DNA of 64,000 bases, taken from positions 62,001-126,000 of the forward strand of contig NZ_JZUE01000003.1 of NCBI RefSeq assembly GCF_000969605.1. Reading direction: 5' to 3'. Positions 44,500 through 55,772 of the stretch are shown piece by piece. The position numbers and the translations under genes are program-made. The notes under the pieces were generated by a model. The model was given only the letters and a program-made list of their open reading frames with translations. It had not been told where the DNA came from and ran no database searches. Origin of the DNA: Aquincola tertiaricarbonis (GTDB lineage: Bacteria > Pseudomonadota > Gammaproteobacteria > Burkholderiales > Burkholderiaceae_C). The first letter of the stretch is position 1. Each line of letters starts with the position of its first letter.

Positions 44500-45477
44500 T
44501 TACAGCGGCTGGATGCCGGCAATCGCCCAGTCGCCGCCGGCCACCGGCTTGACGAAGTGCCACAGCTCGTTGAAGGGCTCGGCACCGGCGCCGATCTCCT
44601 CGCGGATCAGGCCGTGGAAGCGCACGGTGACGATCTGCTGGCCCTGCTCCTCGGCATAGTCGGCCAGGTCGGCGTCGAGCTGCACCACGTCCGTCTGCTG
44701 CGCCTTGGCGCCGCGGTCCTGCAGGTCCAGCCGCAGCGAAGCGAACAGCTCCGGCGTGGTGAACTTGCGCAAGTCGTCCACCTGGCCGGCATCGTTGGCG
44801 GCCTGCATGCGGATGAACAGCATCTTGGCGATGCGCTGGAAGCCTTCACTGTCGAAGTCCGCCGGCAGCGTGGCGCGGCCGGTGGCTGCGGCGGCGGGCA
44901 CCGCACCCAGGCCCGTGGCGGCGGCGGCCGGCGCGGCGTCGAACGACTGGCGCTGCAGCGGCTGCTGCGGCTCGGGCGTGCGGTTGAAGTTGAAGGCACC
45001 TCCGTTGGCGTTGCCGCCGGCACCCGCGCCCGCACCGGCCATCTGCAGGCCGTTGTTCTGGCCCTGGCGGTTGCCGGCGAAGCGGCGCATCAGGAAGCGG
45101 ATGGCCACGAAAGCCACGATGGCCAGCAGCAGCATGGTCATGAAGTTGGCCAGGCCGGCGCCCATGCCCAGGTGGCTGAACAGCGCGGCGATGCCCAGGC
45201 CCGCTGCCAGGCCGGCGATCGGGCCCATCCACGAGCGCTTGCCCGCCGCGGCGGCGGCACCGGCAGCCGCGGGTGCGGCGGCGCCTGCCACCGGCGCGGC
45301 ATTGCCCGGCTGCTGGGCCGGCGTGCCCGGGGTGGATTGGGGCGACTGCGCAGGGGCCTGGCGCTGCATGCCCGAACTGCGGCCGCCGCCCAGGCGCTTG
45401 GCCTCGGCGTCGAATGAGGCGAGCGGCAGCGATACGGCCGCCACCGCCACGGAAAGGGCTACCAACCAGGTCTTCAC
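44500..45477 (-). CDS. Tim44-like domain membrane protein
   Basis: A 325-residue envelope protein. A signal or anchor at 1-26 (LVALSVAVAAVSLPLASFDA) is followed by EAKRLGGGRSSGMQRQ, a mark of this family, and a long alanine/proline/glutamine linker. Two hydrophobic segments at about 82-102 and 108-130 (GLANFMTMLLLAIVAFVAIR) lead to a further linker. The Tim44-like C-terminal domain at about 200-325 (SEGFQRIAKMLFIRMQAAND) ends in WHFVKPVAGGDWAIAGIQPL. Mitochondrial Tim44 links the import channel to Hsp70; the bacterial role is unknown. The GTG at 45477 has AAGGAG before it. A clear terminator follows. Confidence 0.85.
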   Translation of the reverse strand: MKTWLVALSVAVAAVSLPLASFDAEAKRLGGGRSSGMQRQAPAQSPQSTPGTPAQQPGNAAPVAGAAAPAAAGAAAAAGKRSWMGPIAGLAAGLGIAALFSHLGMGAGLANFMTMLLLAIVAFVAIRFLMRRFAGNRQGQNNGLQMAGAGAGAGGNANGGAFNFNRTPEPQQPLQRQSFDAAPAAAATGLGAVPAAAATGRATLPADFDSEGFQRIAKMLFIRMQAANDAGQVDDLRKFTTPELFASLRLDLQDRGAKAQQTDVVQLDADLADYAEEQGQQIVTVRFHGLIREEIGAGAEPFNELWHFVKPVAGGDWAIAGIQPL

Positions 45478-45680
45478 AGGGTCTCCTTTGATCGTCGAGA
45501 GGGTGACTTGCACCCGTGCACCGCTCCCATGCGGCACTCGGGGTATGAGTGTCCAGGGCGGATTTGGTTCATTTCACCGCGAACTCAAGCGCAAGACCGT
45601 GTTTCGGAGGGGATAAACCGACAGGGTGAACCCCTAGCGCCGACAATCGAGGGTTAGCCGCCGCTCCGGAAAGCCCGCCC

Positions 45681-48095
<2,415 letters not shown>

Positions 48096-48119
48096 GCGGG
48101 CGGCGGGGCGCAGCGAGGC

Positions 48120-48857
48120 TCAGCCCGCGTCTTCCGCCTCCAGCGCCGCCCGCAGCGCTGCCGCTTCCACGGTGGCGTTGCGCGGGCCCTGCAGCGTCAG
48201 CACGCCTTCGCGGCGCAGCTGGCTCACCACGCGGCTGGCGGTTTCCACCGTCATGTTGAGCATGTCGCCGATCTCGTCGCGGCGGGGCATCCACAGCAGG
48301 GCGCCGGGCTCGGCGTCGGCGGCCAGGCGGTCGAGCAGGCGCAGCAGCCGGCGGCGCGCCGGGCCGGTGGTCAGCTCGGCCAGCCAGCCTTCGGCCTCGT
48401 CGACCGCGCGCTGCCAGCGGCGCATCAGCTCCTGCAGCAGTGCCGGCTCCTCGGCGCCCATGCGCTGGATCATCGGCGCCGGCAGCCGGCACATGCGCAC
48501 CGGCGTGCAGGCCACGGCTTCATCCGCATAGGCCTCGCCCAGCAGTGCCTGCTGGCCGATCAGGTCGCCGCGGCCAGCCAGCCGCACGATGCGTCGCTCG
48601 CCCGACGAGGTGATGCGCTCGAAGCGCACGATGCCGCTGCGCAGGGTGTAGGCGGCGCTGCCGCGTTCACCGCGACGCCACAGCACCGCGTCCGGGGCCC
48701 ATTCGGTGGACGGGATGTGCTCGTGGATGCGCGCCAGGCCGGCGTCGTCCAGCGCGCCGAAGAGGGCAGCCTGGCGCACCTCGCAGGCGACGCACACCTG
48801 GGCCTGTGGATGCGGTACGGCATCGGTGCGGTACAGCGGAATCACGGGCATCAGCAT
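48120..48857 (-). CDS. FNR-like transcription regulator with an incomplete cysteine set
   Basis: A 245-residue Crp/Fnr-family regulator. The cyclic-nucleotide-fold domain spans about 30-150. The DNA-binding helix is RDEIGDMLNMTVETASRVVS, with the E-x2-SR pattern (VETASR) that in FNR reads TTGAT half-sites. The N-terminal cysteines C22 and C25 and the internal C123 align with three of the four 4Fe-4S ligands of E. coli FNR. The third N-terminal ligand is replaced by A31, while C117 is an extra cysteine. It may therefore hold an unusual cluster or none. The gene is tail to tail with ygiQ. No obvious TTGAT-N4-ATCAA site was found in the gaps of this window. Confidence 0.85.
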   Translation of the reverse strand: MLMPVIPLYRTDAVPHPQAQVCVACEVRQAALFGALDDAGLARIHEHIPSTEWAPDAVLWRRGERGSAAYTLRSGIVRFERITSSGERRIVRLAGRGDLIGQQALLGEAYADEAVACTPVRMCRLPAPMIQRMGAEEPALLQELMRRWQRAVDEAEGWLAELTTGPARRRLLRLLDRLAADAEPGALLWMPRRDEIGDMLNMTVETASRVVSQLRREGVLTLQGPRNATVEAAALRAALEAEDAG

Positions 48858-48927
48858 CGCGGGACCTTGGCGGCCACCCCGGCGGTGGCCCGGCGCAAAG
48901 TCTATGCGGGCGCCCGCCCCGCGAGGC

Positions 48928-49896
48928 TCAATCCACCTGCTCGGCGCCGGTCATCAGCGCGATGAAGCGGTCGATGCCGATGTTGCCGCCCGACAGCGTG
49001 ACGCCCACGCGGCGGCCGGCGAAGCGCTCGCGGTGCTGCATCAGCGCGGCCAGTGCGCAGGCGCCGGAAGGCTCCACCACCAGCTTCAGCCGTTCGAACA
49101 CGAAGCGCATCGCCTCCACCACCACCGGGTCGGGCACGGTCAGCACGTCGGTCACCAGCGCCTGGATCACCTTGAACGGCTCCACGCCCACGGCCTGGGT
49201 CTGCTGGCCGTCGCAGATGGTGCGCGGCACGTCGATGTGCACGATCTCGCCCTGGCGCAGCGACTGCTGCATGTCGTTGCCGCGCTCGGGCTCGGCGCCG
49301 AACACTTGGATGTCCGGCAGCAGGTGCTTGGCCGCGACGGTGCAGCCCGACAGGAAGCCGCCACCGCCGGCACAGACGATCAGTGCATCGAGGTGCCCGG
49401 CGTCCTCGATCAATTCGAGTGCCGCCGTGCCCTGGCCGGCCATCACCGGAATGTGGTCGAACGGCGGGATCAGCGCGGCCCCGGTGTCGGCCACCAGCGC
49501 GCGGGCGATGGCGGCGCGGTCTTCCTTGTAGCGGTCGTAGATCACCACCTCGGCGCCGTAGCCGCGGGTGGCGGCCAGCTTCAGCGTGGGGCTGTCGTGC
49601 GGCATCACGATGGTGGCCTTGCAGCCGTGCAGGCGCGCGGCCAGCGCCACCGCCTGCGCATGGTTGCCCGACGAGAAGGCCACCACGCCCTTGGCGCGCT
49701 GCTCGTCGGTCAACACGTTCACCGCATTGAAGCCGCCGCGGAACTTGAAGGCGCCCATGCGCTGCAGGTTCTCGGCCTTCAGGTAGACCTTGGCGCCCAG
49801 CAGCTCGTCGAGCGTGTGCGAATGGATCACGGGCGTGCGGTGGGCAACGCCGCGCAGCCGGCCGGCGGCGGCCTGGATGTCGTTGAAGTTCAGCAT
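48928..49896 (-). CDS. Threonine/serine dehydratase-like PLP enzyme
   Basis: A 322-residue fold-type II PLP enzyme, close to threonine dehydratase, serine racemase and hydroxyaspartate dehydratase. The cofactor lysine is K51 in MGAFKFRGGFNAVN. The substrate loop is SSGNHAQAVALAARLHG, the phosphate-binding loop is CAGGGGFLSG, and the C-terminal VEPSGACALAAL and LSGGNIGIDRF complete the pattern. There is no C-terminal ACT domain, so it is not the feedback-inhibited biosynthetic IlvA. It belongs to the short catabolic or racemase-like group. It lies downstream of a DUF2917 gene on the same strand, 32 bases away. Confidence 0.88.
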   Translation of the reverse strand: MLNFNDIQAAAGRLRGVAHRTPVIHSHTLDELLGAKVYLKAENLQRMGAFKFRGGFNAVNVLTDEQRAKGVVAFSSGNHAQAVALAARLHGCKATIVMPHDSPTLKLAATRGYGAEVVIYDRYKEDRAAIARALVADTGAALIPPFDHIPVMAGQGTAALELIEDAGHLDALIVCAGGGGFLSGCTVAAKHLLPDIQVFGAEPERGNDMQQSLRQGEIVHIDVPRTICDGQQTQAVGVEPFKVIQALVTDVLTVPDPVVVEAMRFVFERLKLVVEPSGACALAALMQHRERFAGRRVGVTLSGGNIGIDRFIALMTGAEQVD

Positions 49897-49928
49897 GGCT
49901 TGGGTGGGGTGGTGATGCGGAAGAGGTG

Positions 49929-50288
49929 TCAGCGCAGGCCGGCATCCGGTGCCTGCCGCAGGCTGGCCACGGCGGCCCGGCCCAGGCTGCGCAGCGCCTG
50001 CTGCAGCGACCGTGCCGCCTCGTGCCACAGCGCGGCGTGGCCTGGCGGCTGCATCAGCAGCAGCAGGGTGGAGCGCTCGGCCTGCACCCAGGTCCAGCCG
50101 CGCAGCACACCGGCCTCGCCGTCGGCCAGCCGCTGCACTGCGCCGCCGGTCGCGGGCCATTGTGGCGTGCCCTGGCAGCACACGCTGCCGTGCTGCACCA
50201 GGACCTGCAGCCCGCGGCCGGCCGGCAGCCAGCGGCCTTCGCCGCGCTGCAGCGGCAGGGTCTGGCGAGGGTGGATGGAATGGCGCAT
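49929..50288 (-). CDS. DUF2917 family protein
   Basis: A 119-residue protein of the DUF2917 type. It starts MRHSIHPRQTLPLQRGEGRW and has a short beta-rich core (LQVLVQHGSVCCQGTPQWPA) followed by a helix (AALWHEAARSLQQALRSLGR). The family is of unknown function and common in Burkholderiales. It is often found, as here, divergent from a MocR-type regulator, which suggests control by it. The start-to-start gap is 192 bases. A GGAGGA ribosome-binding site lies close before the ATG. The dehydratase-like gene follows on the same strand. Confidence 0.7.
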   Translation of the reverse strand: MRHSIHPRQTLPLQRGEGRWLPAGRGLQVLVQHGSVCCQGTPQWPATGGAVQRLADGEAGVLRGWTWVQAERSTLLLLMQPPGHAALWHEAARSLQQALRSLGRAAVASLRQAPDAGLR

Positions 50289-50480
50289 GGCAAGGTCCTC
50301 CTGGGCGGGTGGCGGGTGGGTCGTTCGAGGCCTCCAGCGTAGGCACACCGGCCAGGGCGCAACAGGCACAGGCGGACGGCATCTGTTCCGTATCAGCCGG
50401 CGTGCACGGGCGGCTGTTCCGGTGGCTTGCGGCCCGATCTGTTCTGGTGGGCCGGCCGCGGTGCGCGGCATCATGGGCGC

Positions 50481-51929
50481 ATGGAAGTAGCCGCCCCCGC
50501 AGACCCGCTGTACCAGCGCATCGCCCAGCATTACCGCGGCGCCATCCGTTCCGGCCTGATGCCGGCCGGCGAGCGCATGCCCTCGGTGCGCAGCCTGCAG
50601 CGGCTGCACCAGGTGAGCCTGTCCACCGCGCTGCAGGCCTGCCGCCGGCTGGAGGACGAAGGCCTGCTGGAGGCGCGGCCGCGCTCGGGCTATTTCGTGC
50701 GCGTGCCGCGCCGCGGCGGCATGCCGCCGGCCAGCGAGCCCGACTTCGCACGCGCGCCCGATCCCGCGCAGTACGTGGGCATCCACGACCGGGTGTCGGC
50801 CTTCGTGGCGCGCAGCGAGGGCTGCCCGGCCCAGGTGGACTTCGGCGCCACCTATGCCGCGGCCGAGGCCTACCCCGGCGAGGCGCTGAAGGCCGCCGCC
50901 ATCCGTGCGCTGCGCCGCCAGCCCGACCTGCTGGTGCGCCCGGCCGATGCCGCCGGCGAGCTGGCGCTGCGCACCGCCATCGCGCGCCGGGCGCTGGACG
51001 GCGGCATGCAGCTCTCGCCGGACGACATCACCATCACCCACGGCTGCATCGAGGCGCTGAACGTGGCCCTGCGCGCGGTGGCGCAACCGGGCGACGTGGT
51101 GGCGGTGGAGTCGCCCACCTACTACGGCCTGCTGCAGGTGCTGGAAAGCCTAGGCCTGCGTGCGCTGGAGATCCCGTGCAGCCCGAACACCGGGCTGTCG
51201 ATCGAGGCGCTGGCGCTGGCCTTCGACACCCAGCCCGGCATCAAGGCGGTGGTCACCGGCCCCGACCACCAGAATCCGCTGGGCAGCGTGATGCCCGATG
51301 CCGACAAGGCCCGCCTGGTGGCGCTGTGCGAGCAGCACCAGGTGCCGCTGATCGAGGACGACACCTACGGCGCGCTGGGCAACGACGACGTGCCGTTGCG
51401 CGCGCTCAAGGCCTGGGACCGCAGCGGCAACGTGATCCGCTGCGTCTCGCTGCGCAAGACGATTGCGCCAGGGCTGCGGCTGGGCTGGGTGAGCGGCGGC
51501 CGCTGGCATGCGCGCATCCGCATGCTGAAGTACGCGCAGAGCCGGGCCAACGAGGCGCTGCCACAGCTCACCATGGCCGAATTCATGGCCAGCAGTGCCT
51601 ACGAGCGCCACCTGGCGCGGCTGCGCCGGCAGGTGCGGCAGCAGCGCGAGCGCATCGCCGAGGGCATTGCCGCCTGGTTTCCGGCGGGCACGCGGCTCAG
51701 CGTGCCGCCGGGCGGCATGCTGCTGTGGGTGGAGCTGCCGCCGGGCGCCGATGCCCATGCGCTGTTCGAGGCGGCGCTGCAGCAGGGCATCCGCACCGTG
51801 CCCGGCACGCTGTTCTCCAACAGCCACCGCTACGACCGCTACGTGCGCATCAGCTGCGGCCACCTCGTCACCCGCCAGGCGGAGCAGGCCCTGCGCACCC
51901 TGGGCGCGCTGGCTGCGGCGCAGGGCTGA
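50481..51929 (+). CDS. MocR-type GntR/aminotransferase transcription regulator
   Basis: A 482-residue MocR/PdxR-like protein. Residues about 8-75 form a GntR winged helix (LYQRIAQHYRGAIRSGLMPA, GERMPSVRSLQRLHQVSLST). Residues about 110-475 form a fold-type I aminotransferase domain with the PLP lysine K326 in SLRKTIAPGLRLGW, the aspartate/tyrosine region VAVESPTYYGLLQVLESLG and GPDHQNPLGSVM. Such proteins use PLP or an amino compound as effector. It is divergent from DUF2917 and the dehydratase-like gene, which are its likely targets, and 24 bases upstream of livM, so it could also be co-transcribed with the transporter. Confidence 0.88.
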   Translation: MEVAAPADPLYQRIAQHYRGAIRSGLMPAGERMPSVRSLQRLHQVSLSTALQACRRLEDEGLLEARPRSGYFVRVPRRGGMPPASEPDFARAPDPAQYVGIHDRVSAFVARSEGCPAQVDFGATYAAAEAYPGEALKAAAIRALRRQPDLLVRPADAAGELALRTAIARRALDGGMQLSPDDITITHGCIEALNVALRAVAQPGDVVAVESPTYYGLLQVLESLGLRALEIPCSPNTGLSIEALALAFDTQPGIKAVVTGPDHQNPLGSVMPDADKARLVALCEQHQVPLIEDDTYGALGNDDVPLRALKAWDRSGNVIRCVSLRKTIAPGLRLGWVSGGRWHARIRMLKYAQSRANEALPQLTMAEFMASSAYERHLARLRRQVRQQRERIAEGIAAWFPAGTRLSVPPGGMLLWVELPPGADAHALFEAALQQGIRTVPGTLFSNSHRYDRYVRISCGHLVTRQAEQALRTLGALAAAQG

Positions 51930-51953
51930 CGACGCCATGCACACAATGCCGGC

Positions 51954-52973
51954 ATGACCGCACCGCCCGCCGTACCCGCCGCACCCGACGCTTCCACCGA
52001 CGTCCGCCCGCTGCCCGGCCTGCTGGACCATCCGCTGCCCGCGCGCACTGCGCTGCCGGTGCTGGCGCTGCTGCTGGCGCTGCCGGCCATCGCCACGGCG
52101 CTGGGGCAGGACTTCTACATCGGCCTGGCCAGCCGCATCCTCATCTTCGCGCTGGCTGCCAGCAGCCTGAACCTGATCCTCGGCTTCGGCGGCCTGGTCA
52201 GCTTCGGCCATGCGGCCTTCGTCGGCATCGGCGCCTATGCGGTGGGCATCCTGATGCAGGAGGGCATCGCCTCGGCCTGGATCGCCTGGCCTGCCGCGGT
52301 GGCCGCCAGCGCGGCGGCGGCAGCGGTGGTGGGCGCCATCAGCCTGCGCACCCGCGGCGTGTACTTCATCATGATCACGCTGGCCTTCGCCCAGATGCTG
52401 TACTACCTGATGGTGTCGCTGAAGGCCTATGGCGGCGAGGACGGGCTGCCGCTGGCCGGCCGCTCCACGCTGGGCGCGGCCGGGCTGGGCATCGACCTGG
52501 CTGACGACCGCCACTTCTACTTCGTGGTGCTGGCAGTGGCCGCCGCCTGCTTCGTGCTGATGCAGCGCCTGCTCAATACCCGCTTCGGCCACACGCTGCA
52601 GGCGCTGCGCGAGAACGAGGTGCGCATGGCCGCCATCGGCCATTCGCCGCTGCGCACGCGGCTGGCGGCCTTTACGCTGGCCGGCGGCCTGGCCGGCCTG
52701 GCCGGTGCGCTGCTGGCCAACCAGAGCAGCTTCGTCAGCCCGTCGCTGCTGCAGTGGAGCCAGTCCGGCATGCTGATGATCATGGTGATCCTGGGCGGCG
52801 TGGGCCACCTGTGGGGCGGCGTCGTCGGCGCGGTGGTGTTCCTGCTGCTGGAGGAAGTGCTGGCCGGCTTCACCATCCACTGGCAGTTCGGCCTGGGCGC
52901 GGCGCTGCTGGCGGTGGTGCTGGGCGCCCCCAACGGCCTGATGAGCCTGCTACGCCGGCGGAGCCGGGCGTGA
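51954..52973 (+). CDS. livM: Branched-chain amino acid type ABC permease LivM
   Basis: A 339-residue membrane permease of the LivM family. The diagnostic region is ASSLNLILGFGGLVSFGHAA then FVGIGAYAVG, followed by about nine membrane segments and the cytoplasmic coupling region LNTRFGHTLQALRENEVRMA then AIGHSPLRTRLAAF. It would pair with LivH and the ATPases LivG and LivF to import amino acids, amides or urea. No livH or binding-protein gene lies in the window; the gene before it is the MocR regulator. The stop lies at the first base of a triple repeat, and a GTG overlaps it as GTGA. Confidence 0.92.
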   Translation: MTAPPAVPAAPDASTDVRPLPGLLDHPLPARTALPVLALLLALPAIATALGQDFYIGLASRILIFALAASSLNLILGFGGLVSFGHAAFVGIGAYAVGILMQEGIASAWIAWPAAVAASAAAAAVVGAISLRTRGVYFIMITLAFAQMLYYLMVSLKAYGGEDGLPLAGRSTLGAAGLGIDLADDRHFYFVVLAVAAACFVLMQRLLNTRFGHTLQALRENEVRMAAIGHSPLRTRLAAFTLAGGLAGLAGALLANQSSFVSPSLLQWSQSGMLMIMVILGGVGHLWGGVVGAVVFLLLEEVLAGFTIHWQFGLGAALLAVVLGAPNGLMSLLRRRSRA

Positions 52974-53206
52974 GCGCCGCCGTCCGGCCGCCCGAAGGCG
53001 GCGCTCCTCCCGCCCGGCGGGATCCCGCGCAGCGGGAGGGTGCTCCATCCAGCGCCGCCGCCCGGCCGCCCGAAGGCGGCGCTCCTCCCACCCGGCGGGA
53101 TCCCGCGCAGCGGGAGGGTGCCCCACTGAGCGCCGCCGCCCGGCCGCCCGAAGGCGGCGCTCCTCCCGCCCGGCGGGATCCCGCGCAGCGGGAGGGTGCC
53201 CCGGTG
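52973..53206 (+). repeat. Three tandem 78-base hairpin repeats between livM and livG
   Basis: Units start at 52973, 53051 and 53129 and differ by a few bases only. Each holds a GCCGCC-CGAA-GGCGGC tetraloop hairpin (first at 52987-53002) and a longer stem with arms CCTCCCGC and GCGGGAGG; the second copy has one arm change (CCTCCCAC). The block ends on the GTG at 53204. The period is divisible by three and the livG frame is open throughout, encoding RPPEGGAPPARRDPAQREGA three times. Confidence 0.92.
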
Positions 53207-53955
53207 ACCGTGCCGCTGCTGCAGGTGCAGGGGCTGGTCAAGCGCTTCGGCGGGCTCACCGCCACCGACCAGGCGTCGCTGGCGGTGCATGCCGGCGAGA
53301 TCCATGCGCTGATCGGCCCCAACGGTGCGGGCAAGACGACGCTGATCCAGCAGCTGTCCGGCGCGCTGGCGCCGGATGCCGGCCGCATCGAGCTGGGCGG
53401 CGAGGACATCACCCGGCTGCCGATGCCGCTGCGGGTGGGGCGCGGGCTGGTGCGCAGCTACCAGGTCACCAGCATCTTCGGGCGGCTCAGCGTGCTGGAC
53501 AACCTGGCGCTGGCGGTGCGCCTGCCGCCGACCGAGCGGCTGTCGTTCTGGCGCCCGGCGCGGGCCGATCGGCGGCGCTTCGAGGCCGCGGCCGAGGTGG
53601 CGCGGCGGGTGGGCCTGGGCGCACGGCTGCAGCAGCGGGCCGGCGCCCTGGCCCATGGCGAGCAGCGCCAGCTGGAGGTCGGCCTGGCGCTGGCCACCCG
53701 GCCGCGGCTGCTGCTGCTGGACGAGCCGATGGCCGGCATGGGCGGCGACGAATCGCAGCGCATGGTGGCGCTGCTGCAGTCCCTGCGCGGCGAGGTGGCC
53801 ATGCTGCTGGTCGAGCACGACATGGACGCCGTCTTCCAGCTGGCCGACCGCATCAGCACCCTGGTGGCCGGCCGCGTGATCGCCAGCGGCACGCCGCAGC
53901 AGATCCGCGAACATCCGGAAGTGCGCCGTGCGTACCTGGGGGACGAGGTGATGCC

Positions 53956-53959
<4 letters not shown>
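53204..53959 (+). CDS. livG: Branched-chain amino acid type ABC ATPase LivG
   Basis: The 251-residue ATPase has Walker A GPNGAGKT at 38-45 and the family-specific VGRGLVRSYQVTSIFGRLSV. In the signature position it has ALAHGEQRQLEVGLAL, followed by Walker B LLLLDEPMAGMGGDE and the switch histidine in VEHDMDAVF. All motifs for activity are present. The core domain starts at the GTG at 53204. An alternative GTG at 52970 overlaps the livM stop and would add 78 residues consisting of three repeat units; there is no evidence for or against that longer protein. The stop overlaps livF as GTGA. Confidence 0.9.
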
Positions 53960-54711
<752 letters not shown>

Positions 54712-54821
54712 CCGCGCTGCCGTGTAGGCGCGCGCCGCTGCCGCACAAGCGCCGCGAGCCGACAGCCGCCGGCCGGGGCGCCCGCTATTCTGGGCCTCCC
54801 TTGAGCAGCCCGAGACCCTTC

Positions 54822-55772
54822 GTGATCCAGCCCGACCGCGATGCGCCCCTCTATGTCGTGCTCAATGCCGGCTCCGGTCGCGGCGACGCGCAGGAAACCC
54901 GCGCCACCATCGAGCGTGTGCTCGGCCAAGCCGGACGCCGCCACGAGGTGATGGTGCGCGACCACGGCGCCAGCGTGTCCGACCTGGCCGCCCGCGCGGT
55001 GGACCTGGCTTGCCAGCACCGCGGCATCGTGGTGGCCGCCGGCGGCGACGGCACGATCAACTCGGTGGTGCAGGCCGTGCTCGGCCGCGATTGCGCCTTC
55101 GGCGTGCTGCCGCAGGGCACCTTCAACTACTTCGGCCGCGCCCATGGCATCCCGGCAGACACCGAGATCGCCACCCGCGCCCTGCTGGATGCGCAGGTGG
55201 AGCCGGTGCAGGTGGGCCAAGTCAACGGCCGCGCCTTCCTCGTCAATGCCAGCGTGGGCCTGTATCCGCAGCTGCTGGAAGACCGCGAGGCCTACAAGCA
55301 GCGCTACGGCCGCAGCCGCCTGGTGGCGCTGTGGTCCGCGGTGGTCACCGTCTCTCGGGCGCACCGGCCGCTGCGGCTGGAGATGCAGTGCGGCGGCGAG
55401 ACGCGCCAGGTGCGCACGCTCACGCTCTTCGTCGGCAACAACCCGCTGCAGATGGCGCAGATCGGCCTGCCCGAGGCGCCGGTCACCGGCGATGGCCAGC
55501 TCGCCGCGGTGATGCTGCGGCCGGTAAGCACCCTCAACCTGCTGGGGCTGATGCTGCAGGGTGCGCTGGGCCGGCTGGGCGAGGCGGAGGACGTGCAGAG
55601 CTTCGCCTTCGAGAGCCTGTCGGTGCGCCCGGCCGCGCCACGCCGCCGCGGCACCGTGCGCGTGGCGATGGACGGCGAGCTGTTCGAGATGCGCGCGCCG
55701 CTGCGCTTTTCCGTGTCGCCGCATGCGCTGCCCCTGATGAAGCTCCGGCCGCCGCCGGCCCCACCGGCATGA
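54822..55772 (+). CDS. Diacylglycerol kinase family lipid kinase (YegS/LCB5-like)
   Basis: A 316-residue cytosolic or membrane-associated lipid kinase. The catalytic domain has VVLNAGSGRGDAQET, the nucleotide loop AAGGDGTINSV (GGDGTIN at 74-80) and GVLPQGTFNYFGRAHGIP. The second domain has LVNASVGLYPQLLEDREAYK and the beta-rich region ending RVAMDGELFEMRAPLRF. Such enzymes phosphorylate diacylglycerol or related lipids. The GTG at 54822 is preferred; a TTG at 54801 is possible. Its stop overlaps the metallophosphoesterase start as ATGA. With the PAP2 gene further on, the unit couples a lipid kinase to lipid phosphatases. Confidence 0.86.
   Translation: MIQPDRDAPLYVVLNAGSGRGDAQETRATIERVLGQAGRRHEVMVRDHGASVSDLAARAVDLACQHRGIVVAAGGDGTINSVVQAVLGRDCAFGVLPQGTFNYFGRAHGIPADTEIATRALLDAQVEPVQVGQVNGRAFLVNASVGLYPQLLEDREAYKQRYGRSRLVALWSAVVTVSRAHRPLRLEMQCGGETRQVRTLTLFVGNNPLQMAQIGLPEAPVTGDGQLAAVMLRPVSTLNLLGLMLQGALGRLGEAEDVQSFAFESLSVRPAAPRRRGTVRVAMDGELFEMRAPLRFSVSPHALPLMKLRPPPAPPA

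Noticed and set aside
50469-50480. Leaderless start for the MocR gene
   Set aside because: CATCAT is only a four-of-six match with six-base spacing and the neighbourhood is too GC-rich to judge.
52973-53206. CRISPR-like array of three repeats
   Set aside because: The 78-base units are directly adjacent without spacers, lie inside an operon and have no cas genes nearby.
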